Source of the DNA: Strongylocentrotus purpuratus
Taxonomy: Eukaryota; Echinodermata; Echinoidea; Camarodonta; Strongylocentrotidae
Reading direction: 5' to 3'
Assembly (NCBI RefSeq): GCF_000002235.5
Contig: NW_022145601.1
Span: 24,035,389-24,099,388 of the forward strand
Length of the DNA stretch: 64,000 nt
Below the pieces are notes generated by a model. It was not told the origin of the DNA. It made no database searches and worked only from the letters and a program-made list of their open reading frames with translations. The position numbers and the translations under genes are program-made. How positions within the stretch are numbered: the stretch's first letter is position 1; each line of letters starts with the position of its first letter. Shown here piece by piece: positions 33,534 through 43,700 of the stretch.

Positions 33534-34652
33534 ATGGATGAACCTATTCACGGATGCCCAAACAAATTCAACCAAACTGCGGGGAACATGACAGACTTGA
33601 GAATATTCCTTGCCTACACGATACCCATGGTCCCTCTGGCAGTGTGTGTCATTGTTGGTAACTCAATGGTCATTGCCGCGGTCTACAGGAAACGAGCTCT
33701 ACGGACTCCAACCAACCTCATTCTCACAAGCCTTGCTATAGCTGATCTTCTGACGGGCTTGGTAGCTTGTCCCTTGCAAAGCTTTGCTCTCTACGAAATC
33801 TTCACTCCTCAAGCAACCACGTCCATTGTTTTAACCCTCCCCTACGTCGTGTTCAGCGGAATAGCCTTTCTCCATATTGTAGCTGTGACGGTTGATCGTC
33901 ATATCGCGATAACGAGACCACTACGTTACGCGGGCTTGGTGACGCACAAGCGCGTCGGTCTTGGGATAGTTTTTATGTGGGTGCTTTGTGTGGTCGGGCT
34001 CGCCATTCGTACTACCGTCTCTGTCGTGAGAAACAGAAGTGATGGCTGGGCGATTATTTGTGAAGCGGATGAATTCGAAACACCACTAGCACGAGTCCAG
34101 ACCTGGTCCATCCTTGCTTTCATCTCCGTCCTGACTCCCTTGCTCGTCGTGTTTAATATCAGAATCCTGTACATTGCCATGAAGCAGTCCAAAGCCATTT
34201 CTGGCCAGAGAGATGCCTTAGAGAATCTTGGACATCCAGGACTGCAGGATGGTCGACTGAAGGCAGTCAAGACAACCGCAATGGTCGTCGGTGTTTTTCT
34301 CATGTGTTGGATACCAATCTACGGCTACTTCGTGGTCCAACTGGCTAATATCGGTGGTATCATCTTTCGAGATGTCCTCGCAGTGGCTGGTCTTCTGTCA
34401 GTCGTCTTGAGTTCCGCTGTAAATCCGTGCATTTATTGCTACAGGGATCGAGAATTCAGACGCGCATTCTTGTGCAAATCTATTCGAAGTTCGAAAGACA
34501 ACATTTCCAGGCCGCAACACATCAATGAATCGTCAGTGTTTAACTTTAGTAAACGTAGCTCCCGAGCTCTAGGAGCCGTTGCAGATACCGATGTAAATTA
34601 TAACTGTCTTGCTCTGGTTCAGACGAATGCTACTGATAACTTAAATGTTTAA
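33534..34652 (+). CDS. Class A (rhodopsin-like) GPCR, intronless, 372 aa
   Basis: This is a plasma-membrane receptor with seven hydrophobic helices. TM1 is about 25-50 with GN (N43), TM2 has LAIADLL (D71), TM3 is 96-120 followed by D121-R122-H123 in place of DRY, then TM4 141-160 and TM5 190-214. TM6 has C258-W259-I-P261, and TM7 has N297-P298-C-I-Y301 followed by the basic helix-8 segment RDREFRRAF. N-glycosylation sites are at N13 and N18. The usual Cys at position 3.25 is Ser97, although ECL2 keeps a Cys (C176). The start is the first ATG; the frame is open somewhat upstream but without an ATG. The ligand is unknown; overall layout is amine/adenosine/melatonin-like, probably a lineage-expanded orphan. 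G-protein signalling is inferred from family. Confidence 0.93.
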   Translation: MDEPIHGCPNKFNQTAGNMTDLRIFLAYTIPMVPLAVCVIVGNSMVIAAVYRKRALRTPTNLILTSLAIADLLTGLVACPLQSFALYEIFTPQATTSIVLTLPYVVFSGIAFLHIVAVTVDRHIAITRPLRYAGLVTHKRVGLGIVFMWVLCVVGLAIRTTVSVVRNRSDGWAIICEADEFETPLARVQTWSILAFISVLTPLLVVFNIRILYIAMKQSKAISGQRDALENLGHPGLQDGRLKAVKTTAMVVGVFLMCWIPIYGYFVVQLANIGGIIFRDVLAVAGLLSVVLSSAVNPCIYCYRDREFRRAFLCKSIRSSKDNISRPQHINESSVFNFSKRSSRALGAVADTDVNYNCLALVQTNATDNLNV

Positions 34653-35395
34653 AACCAAAGTGTTATCTTTCTCAGTTTTCTTCCATCCCGCAAAGGCATA
34701 ATCTATGAAGGATTGACGCATTCTAAAAGAACCTTAGCATAAACTGGCATATTGTCAGGCTATATGTTTATGATTATATACCATTGCCGTGCGATGGTGT
34801 TTGACCAAGTTTGTTCTCAGAAATGTTGACAATTTTATTTCACTCGGATAAGTGATGAGAATACGAATTTATATTGCATATTCAAAACTGGTAACAAATT
34901 AATTTGTCATTATGTGGGATATGTAGCCTATGCAAATACCCTGCAGAGAATATGGTAACTCGGTTTCAATCAACTCGTACAAATCAAACGTATTCTATTG
35001 ATTGTAGAAAGAGATAAAAATAAAATATAATATTTTGTATACATGTATATAGCTTTGAAAATGTAAATTCATTGTATACGATACGGTAAAGTCTGAGAAT
35101 GCACGATTAACTTTTATTTTCAAAATCCAATAAATCCAAGTATTAAGGAGTTCTTCTACCAAACGTTGATGAGTTCTAACCATAATTTGACATCGAATTT
35201 CGAATGTATCATTTCACTTCATATTTGGCCTGAAATAAGCATTAGTGGCAACCACAAATACTAATATTGTTTTATTTGGTTGGTAAAGTATGACAGAAAA
35301 ATCTCTGGGAGTTGCCATGTGTACTTGAAAAGAGTTGAGCAGCATGAAGTATATACTCACTCGAGCACATTGTCTATTCAAATCAATAATCTTAT
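34653..35395. other. GPCR 3' flank
   Basis: AT-rich. Possible poly(A) signals AATAAA occur near 35018 and 35129, unproven. No other gene was seen. Confidence 0.4.
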
Positions 35396-35404
35396 GTGGA
35401 ACAT

Positions 35405-35405
35405 T

Positions 35406-35489
<84 letters not shown>

Positions 35490-35610
35490 ATTGTGTAATT
35501 AAATTAATAATCTTATGTGGAACATTGCTCTCTCTCTCTCTCTCTCTCCCTCTCTCTCTCCCCTCTCTCTCGATCTCTCTTTCTCCCTCTCTCCCTCTCT
35601 TCCTTTACTT
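35405..35610. repeat. CT microsatellites and short duplication
   Basis: Two CT tracts (35407-35488 and 35528-35605) each follow AATAATCTTATGTGGAACAT, so a ~120-bp unit including the CT run was duplicated. Confidence 0.9.
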
Positions 35611-35872
35611 GTACGTTTCAACGGGGTGCGAAATAGGGGAGGGGTATACCCCGATTAAAATGCAACAAATTGGGAAAAGGAACACGAGAAGATGACCAGC
35701 TGATCTTTATTTATATAATATTATAAAAAGTGTGAACCAGATGGGAAATTTTAATGAGACTTTTCAGAAACTCTCTATTTCACATTGTATTATGGAATCA
35801 CGAGACATTTTTCTAACGCCATCGTGCAAAGAATCACAATTTATTTAAAGAAACGATAGATCCGCCTATTAC

Positions 35873-36019
35873 TAGGCGTCGTGGCGTGCGCCTGTAATCA
35901 AGCTAACAATGGAAGAAGTTACAAGCTGATTCAACCGAGGACGCAGGCTCGAAACTGAGTCGCGTCTTTCGGATGGTGACGTTTAAAGGTACGTCTGTAA
36001 AAACCCAATACACACACGC
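35873..36019 (+). mobile_element. Short SINE with a 7SL/Alu-like head
   Basis: It begins TAGGCGTCGTGGCGTGCGCC, TGTAATCAAGCTA, close to the 5' Alu domain of 7SL RNA (GGGCGCGGTGGCGCGTGCCT, GTAGTCCCAGCTA). A B-box-like GGCTCGAAACT follows at 35946, then CTTTCGGATGGTGACGTTTA, a phrase common in other SINE tails, and a CACACACGCA end. TATTAC lies on both sides (35867-35872 and 36020-36025) as a probable target duplication. The duplicate block at about 37090-37140 lacks this insert. Confidence 0.6.
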
Positions 36020-36487
36020 ATATTACCCAATGTTGCAATGTTGACCAAGCAGGCATACAAACCAGTCCCCTACAACTTTCCATATGGCAATCAAGAAGCA
36101 ATTTTGCCCCCGGCCCCCCCCCCCCCCCCCCTTTTTTGCCCCGAGTTTGCCCTCTACTTTTAAAACCCGGTGCTTAACTGATTTTCCTTCCTTCTTTCTT
36201 TCTTTCTTTTTGTTTCTCTTTTTCTACTTTCTTCCGTTCTTTCTTTCCTTCTACTCTTTCTTTTTTTCCTTCTATACGTTCTTACGTTCTTCTACTTTCT
36301 TTCTTTTGTAATTCTCTCTTTGGTTTGATTCGGTTTGATTTGGCTTTTAAGTAAAGTCGAAATAGATGTCCACCTCCTTAACGATCAAACATTATTTGTT
36401 TCTCCTTCAGTAAACTGTATCCTTTTCCAAAATGTGCAGTTCAAATAAAATTGTCAACGAGAAATGCAAATGCAAATGCAAATGCAA

Positions 36488-36489
<2 letters not shown>

Positions 36490-36525
<36 letters not shown>
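36490..36525. repeat. AT microsatellite
   Basis: About 18 AT units; the duplicate block near 37505-37520 has only a few. Confidence 0.95.
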
Positions 36526-36528
<3 letters not shown>

Positions 36529-36847
36529 GTGTGGACTGCAAGTGCCCACTCGAAATACTAGAAAACGGTTTATATCTATTTATTTATTATCTACAAGTAC
36601 TTATCACATAATAGATAATTAGTTCTGTTTTTGTCTTTCAAGTGCGATATTTTTGTCATACAAAATAAATGAGTGTTACCACCTATTTAAATATTTTTAT
36701 GATGTATTTTTTTCATTTTCAATCTTGCTTTTTCGTCTATAAGCTATCAATCGTTCTTCCTTCACTCTTTATTCTCTGCCCCCCCCCCCCTCTTTCTCAT
36801 TTACCTTCTCCTTTGTTTGCAATGTGTTGCCCCTTTCTCTGTCCCCA

Positions 36848-36848
<1 letters not shown>

Positions 36849-36878
<30 letters not shown>

Positions 36879-36899
36879 CATTTCCTTTCTCCACCTCCC

Positions 36900-36950
<51 letters not shown>
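36849..36950. repeat. CT microsatellites
   Basis: Two CT runs separated by a C/T-rich spacer; homologous shorter runs occur at 37904-37935 and 38246-38268. Confidence 0.9.
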
Positions 36951-36952
<2 letters not shown>

Positions 36953-37893
36953 CCACACTCTCTTTGTTATAATACATGAATCTACATTCATGCGACTTTA
37001 CAAACTGTTTAAAGCGACTTTACAAACTCTTTATTACACTTGTATTCATGGAATCGCGAGATATTTTTCTAAGAATCACAATTTATTTAAAGAAACGATA
37101 AGTCCGCCTATTACCAAATAATTTGGTAATAGGCGGACAAGCAGGCATACAAACCAGTCCCCTACAATTTTTCCATTTGGCAATCGAGAAAAAAATCTGG
37201 CAAATGAGAATCAATCTTGCCCCCTTTATTCTTTGCCCGAGTTTGTCCTCTACTTTTTAAACCTAGCGCATAACTGATTTCCTTCCTTCTTTCTTTTTTC
37301 TACTTTCTTTTTTTCTTTCCATCCCTCTACTTTCTTTCTTTTGTTTTGTAATTATATATTCGGTTTGATTTGGCTATTAAGTATGGTCGAAATAGATCCA
37401 TCCACCTCATTCATGATCAAACAATATTCGTTTCTCCTACAGTAAACTGTATCCTTTTCCAAAATGTGCAGTTCAAATACAATTCCCAACGAGAAATGCA
37501 AAACCTATAAATATATATACGTGTATATGAAGTGTCAGTGACCACTCGAAATGCACTTCATATCAAATCAAATCAAAAAGGTTTATATCTATTTATCTAT
37601 TATCTACAAGTACTTATCACAAATATAGCTTAGTTTCGTTTTTCTGCCAAGTGCAGTATAAGTGTCATACAAAAAAGGGTGAAAATAATTGAGTGATATC
37701 TATATATTTTTGTGATGCGTGTTTTCATTCTCAATCTTGCATTTTTGTCTATAAACCATCAATCATTTTGTATACATGTTTAAATTGTTTTTTCTTCACA
37801 ATTAATTATCTGTCCCACTCCCTTCTCTCTCTCTCTCTCATTTATCCTTTCCTTGTTTGCATATAATCTGTTGCCCATTTCTCTTTCTCTGTC

Positions 37894-37935
<42 letters not shown>

Positions 37936-38582
37936 TATCACATTCAAGAAATGTGCATGAAAGTATAAACATGATAGAAACTAGAAGGAAAAAAAGAACA
38001 AAAAAGTAAAAATAACCATGCCACTTATGGGACCTGTGACAATACTTCAATAACCACTATATATTGTCAAGTATATAGACAATGATCAATTTCAGAACCT
38101 AAAAATAATAGTATAGCATCCACAAGGAAGTAACAAAAATAGGGATATCAGTAGTTTTCTACTGCAAGGGGAAGTCCACCCCGATATTAAGTTAACCCTC
38201 TTCTTGTTTGCATAAAATCTGTAGCCCCTTTTTCTTTCTCTGTCCCCCTCTCTCTCTCTCTCTCTCCTACCATGCTCTATTTGTTATAATACATGTATCT
38301 AAATTCAAGACAACATGTACATGAAAGTATAGGGAAACTATAGAAAGAAACTAGAAGAAAAAGGAGAACAAAAAAGTGAAAATAACCATGCCACTTGTTG
38401 TGAGTTGTGACAATAATTAAAAATAAGCACTGTATATTTTTTTTTATATAAAGACAATTATCAATTTCAGAACCTAAAAATAATAGCATGTAACATCCAC
38501 GAGGAAGTAACAAAAATAGGGATATCAGTACTTTTCTACTGTAAGAGGAAGTCCACCCGATATTAATAAATTCTAAAGGTGG

Positions 38583-38587
<5 letters not shown>

Positions 38588-38626
<39 letters not shown>

Positions 38627-38638
38627 AGAGAGAGAGAT
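38588..38638. repeat. GA microsatellite
   Basis: About 25 GA units with two GG interruptions. Confidence 0.95.
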
Positions 38639-38892
38639 TCTGTCATGACATTTATCACATAATCTGAATACGATTTCTATAGCCAGTGCAATTAGAGTAT
38701 TGAAACTGCCTCAAAATAGATTTCTTCAAAGTTTTTATCATCATGTTTGAATTTCAAAATCTCTAATAAATGAAATGCAAATTGGCAACTAAGTGAGTAC
38801 ACTTTGTAGGATCTGTCCTATTTTCTCTGTATGAAAAAACAAAAATTGTGACTTTCAGTTTCTCATAATAAAATCATATTTCTACTTGCATC

Positions 38893-39285
38893 TTAAAGAG
38901 AAGGTTGAGTTCTGGGAAGAGGTGAAAAATAACTTGTGAGCGTTATCATTGTATTATGCGAGTGTGGAAGAATATCAGATAAAAATGTTCCCTGAAAAGC
39001 ATGGCTCTTCAAATGCCTTAATATTCTAAATATGGCACGTAACATCATAAATATCGGGACAGATTTTTATGCCACGTGTTCATGTAGTCCCATATACATC
39101 TTTCTGTGTCCAGTGCTTGTAACTTTACCAAGACTGGGCCAAATTTCTTATCATTTTGATGATTCCAGAACCTTGCAGTAGTACACACCAATACTTTTAT
39201 GCTACATGACAACCTGTTCTGATCAATTCCATAATGTTTCTTTCACAATGCAATCGCATGACCAGAACTCAACTTTGTCTTTTAA
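38893..39285. repeat. 'AGAGAAGGTTGAG' MITE, copy 3
   Basis: TTAAAGAGAAGGTTGAGTTC is inverted at the right (CAGAACTCAACTTTGTCTTT, TAA). Interior as in 27753 and 53530, including CATGGCTCTTCAAATGCCTT. Confidence 0.8.
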
Positions 39286-39289
39286 TACA

Positions 39290-40560
39290 ATAATTGCACA
39301 CATTTGAAACAAACCCTTTATGATATAGCTCTACTCCCACATCATCAAATAAGATTTTTTTGGAAATTGCAGTACAAACCAAATAGGAGAAATGCTTATG
39401 TCACAGTTGCCAATGTGCATTTGAATTGTCTGTTGAAACTAATGAATCATAGGTAGAGATTGCTGTATGTATTTGGAATGAATAAACATATCTTTATTTC
39501 AAAGCTGAATGAACAGGTGAAATGATTTACATATTTTGTTTCATGATTTCTCACAGTACTTGTCATATACTTTCTCTGGTTACAAAAAATTATATACAGG
39601 CACGAACTATAAGACCCTAAGCATTTAGAAATAAGATAAGCCCACACAACACAAAGTAGTAATTGTAACGACATTGTATTTCATGAACTAAAAACAAAAT
39701 TGTGATTAATTCAAGAATATTAGCAATGCATCATGTAATGCAAATATCATTTACAATAAGGGTAGCTCAGAATAAAATATAATCCCTTGCAATAACCATC
39801 TCGTGCTCCCATACAAGCTCCACATAAAAGTAGTAATTTGATTTTCACCCAATCATGACATGAATGCATAATTTGAACTTGGGGGTTGCAAGAAAAGGGG
39901 TCATAGCCCTTTAAAAAAAAATTGTTTACGGTATGCTAATGAAATTCATTTCTTATAAAAAGTAATGTTTATCCTAGTCTAACTGAATGTTGTATATATT
40001 TATTGTACTATCATGTAGTGCTACATATTATGCTGTTTTAATAAATATGAGTTAGGAAAAATTGTGGTTATATAAATAAACTTGTGCAATTTTCTTCTAG
40101 AAGACACTATGAAATAAACTACAAACATTAGCATATTTGCTTGAAAGTCTTGCACATGCAGCATTTTACAAAATGGTAATGCACAACTGTCCATCAAACC
40201 CAACATTTTACAGGGTGGTGAATAAAACTGACGATATTACTGAATGTATTCAAATAGAATTGTCTTTTCTGTGATATTAATACATGATGAAAAGGGGACA
40301 ATGTATTGCTGCACATAAAAAATTATGTCACTCGCTCATCACTGCAATTGTCTTTCAATATGGGAAAATCACATAAATTGATTATCAGAATGCATTCACC
40401 ATTTTTAAGATAAATTTTACTGTAATATTTTGAAAAAGTGCCAGTATCAAATACATTGTGTTTCCATACTCGACCCAAGTTACCACTCATAGAGGGGCAA
40501 AGAGGGTAACATCGGACATGTACATATCTACTAGATATTGGTAATAACAATGTCTCAATC
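39290..40560. other. FTSJ1 3' flank or 3' UTR
   Basis: AT-rich, no coding sequence and no clear repeat. The FTSJ1 mRNA (minus strand) runs into this region; its poly(A) site was not fixed. Confidence 0.4.
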
Positions 40561-40567
40561 AGAGTTC

Positions 40568-40717
40568 TGGGCCCCATTTCACAAAGCCCTTTTTTCAATG
40601 TCAACTGACAAATATCAGTGACATATCTGCTGATAACCAATCAAAAGCAATGATTTCAGTAGCTTATAACAAAAACTGCCATTTGTCACTGATGACAAGT
40701 TTTGTGAAATGGCCCTG
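40568..40717. repeat. MITE with GGGCCCCATTTCACA ends
   Basis: GGGCCCCATTTCACAAAG is inverted at the right end (TTTTGTGAAATGGCCC); ACTGACAAAT and ATTTGTCACTGA pair inside. It starts 23 bp past the FTSJ1 stop codon, so it probably lies in the 3' UTR. Confidence 0.75.
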
Positions 40718-40739
40718 GTTGTTAGGTGGATTCAGAGAT

Positions 40740-43700
40740 CTATACCCAGTCCTCAGCATCATTCCTAGCCGGCCTATTGTTATCATCTACATGAAGATCA
40801 TTAATCTGTCCCACAATCCCGGGGTCTACACCTGTTACATCGGGCGGAGGCCCTCGCTGGCAGCCAGCTTGCCTGGTTCTTCGTTCTTGGTCAAAGCTTC
40901 CATTGGAAGGCACATTCCCAGAGTTTCTGTTCGATGACGGCACTCCGCCAGGTGGGGTTACTTGACCGCTTGCAAAGTCTACAATGTCAAGACCAATGCC
41001 TTGAGGCATCCTGGATGGCTCTTGGTCATTAAGAGGCCTCCTGGATGGCCCTTGGTCATTGTTCGGCTGCCTAGGAACACGGGGTCTTACAGAGTTCGAG
41101 CTAGCGATTCTGCTTTGACTATTTATATCACCAATGACATCTAATGGATAAGCAGCACCGCGACCGGTTGGCACACCAAGCTGAACAACATCAATAGGTG
41201 CGCTGATGTCTAGTCCACCTACTGCACCTAGTAAAGATCCATCTAATATTTGATTTGGAGAGGGAACTGGAGGTATACTTGCAGCTCTTCCATAAGATTC
41301 TGGTAAAGTTCTGTTTGACGGTTCCTGCTCGGCACCACCTATGGCTCCTTCTATAGAACTAGGTATTCTTCCCATTTCTCCTCCTGCTGCTGCGGCTCCT
41401 CCTACTGCTCCATCTAATGATCCACCTACAGCTCCAACCTCATACCCTCCAATGGCTCCTTCTATTAGTCCAGGCATGGATCCTTCTGCTCTTAAACCTG
41501 CAGCTCCACCAGCTCCTCCAGGAGCTTCCACTCCTGCAGGAGCATTTCTCCTGGAGACATCGGAGTCTCCCACAGCTGCGTCCTCAACCCCACCGTCCTG
41601 TGCTGCTCCACCTATAAGATCAGGAGGGAACATTCCCCTCACCTCCAGCACTCTATGTTGCCCCTCCTCCTCTCCGCTCTCCACGTTCCGGGTGGGCAAG
41701 CCCCTCCTGATGTCCAGGACATCGGGAGCCCTCCCTCCATGTGCCGTGTCCCCGCCTTGCACGGATCCTCCAAGTCCACGGCTGGAGCTGCAGGCGCCCA
41801 AGAGATCCATCCCCTGTTGGTCCGTGGCCTCAGCTCCCTCTACCCTGTTCAACCGTTTCTCTCCACCGCTACTCCTTCTGTCCTCCCTCCTCCCTTCCTG
41901 CCCCATTGCCTGATCACCCTGTACCTGGACCATTTCAAAGAGGAGAAAAAACAAAAACGAAACAAGCATTTATAAAGTGAAATAAATTTCTCTGAAACAT
42001 CATTGGCTAATATTTTGAAGCTCTTATCAGATATTCTGACCAAAGCTGAAGGAAAAATATTGCCTGATTCTTGTACCACATGATAGCAAATATCAAAGTT
42101 GACTGCAGTTGAGGCAGTTAAATATAAGGCATGACATGAAAACGAACAAGTCCAACTGCTTTCTCTAAAGATCTATCTCCTGTATGATTAGAAGATGGAG
42201 CCATGGGTCAATCTGAAGCTCTTTTCATTGCTCCTGTAGCAGTTGTACCACCCATGTTCTGATGACAATTGCTCCCCTGTCAAATTGTTTACATAAGCTA
42301 ATTCCATATTTCAACTCTGGACCAACAATAAACCTAACCCTAAACCTAAACTTTACCTAACACATTAAACTACAATCAAAACCTTAAACCTAACCTTTAC
42401 CGCAACTGAAATTCCAGCCGTACACCCAACATTAAACCGTATTAGCACTCCCAACCCTAACCCTAACCCTAACCTAGAACCCAATCACATTCATGATCCT
42501 AACCCCAAACCTAGCATAAAACCCAACTGTAATCCTAACCCTAGCTCTATATCTTTGACAAAATTAAGGTCAGAGCAATTGCCATCAGAGCAAAGGTCAA
42601 AGGTCAAAGGCCAAAGATTCATTCTGTGCTATGCTGGAAGAACCCACCTGTTCTCTTGACCTGGCCATGGATGTGACAGGTTTAGCTAGCTGATCTTTCT
42701 TCTTCATATCACAAGCTGTCTTGTAAGGAGGATTGATTGGTTGCTGTGTGGGTGGATGGTAGGTGTACCCTTCTCCTGGCTTGATCTGTGTGCAGGTATT
42801 AATAATAATAATATTCAGCTTTTATATAGCGCTTAATATATCTTAGACGTCTCTAAGCACTTTACATTGTGGTTTATTACAAATATAAAGTAGAAGTCCA
42901 GGGACTAATTGCAAAATGTTTGCAATGTAAAAATGGTTATAGAAATAGGATCATCATGTTTTTTTTTAAATAATCAGAAAATTATAAGAAGTTAGAGTAC
43001 ATAATCATTATAAATGAAAATCACACTTCCATACAAGTATAAAGTTTTGGAACCAAAACGTTCCATCCTTATGCAATAGAAGTAAAAGATCACTCAGTGC
43101 TTTTAATTGTATGTTATTTTCTTTCACCTAGATTATGTGAATTTCATACTTTGATATTTCATAAAGCCTGTACAGTACATGGCCGATACCCAACATTAGC
43201 TTGAGCCAAATAAATGTCTGCGAATGTAAAACCTTTTCAAAATTGGTCTAAAGTTAGCAGCTTTATGTTCAATATCTATCTCTAGAATATACATAATCAA
43301 ATTAGAAATTTGGAATTGACTTTTAGGGTATGGTGGAATAAAAGCTTCTATACAGTACCGATGTGCTAACGTCATATTTGCTTGTCGTCAAGTTATTGGT
43401 TCCAGAGAATAGAGCCTCCACATGAAGTTCACCATACAAAGTGTTCAAGCAACGGGCTGGAACAAGGTAAATTCAGTGTTTGGCGATTGTGTGATCACCA
43501 CGCCATTGTTAAGCACAAAATTGTTTGAAACCAGCAACCTTGACAACTGCATGTCGTCACACTTCAGTAATCTACAATGACAAAAATGTTTTATTCCTTA
43601 CCTCTAAAGGATAATTCCTATCAGAGTCATAGGCACTAAGATCACCACAAGCAAGAAATGGTACAATCACACGGTTCGGGCCCTCCAGATTGTTGAAGTC

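Larger units (their letters stand above)
35740..38580. repeat. Serially duplicated block
   Basis: Segment 35775-36840 (AGAATCACAATTTATTTAAA, AACCAGTCCCCTACAA, AGTAAACTGTATCCTTTTCC, TTTCCATATGGCAATC) recurs at about 37040-37900. A following ~360-bp unit (GTTTGCATA-AATCTGT, CT run, GAAACTAGAAG, ATAACCATGCCACTT, ATAGGGATATCAGTA) is present at 37845-38195 and again at 38205-38575. CT, C and AT runs vary in length between copies. Each 360-bp unit ends with AGGAAGTCCACCC, an end-like phrase of the 46263 MITE family. No genes; open frames are Ser/Leu/Pro strings. Confidence 0.75.

Noticed and set aside
33926-34303. 125-codon minus-strand open frame
   Set aside because: Antisense shadow of the GPCR coding sequence.
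41341-41913. 190-codon open frame on the + strand, Pro/Ala/Ser-rich
   Set aside because: It is antisense to the repetitive last exon of FTSJ1; GC-rich repeats keep several frames open. The minus-strand frame is tied by splicing to the methyltransferase.
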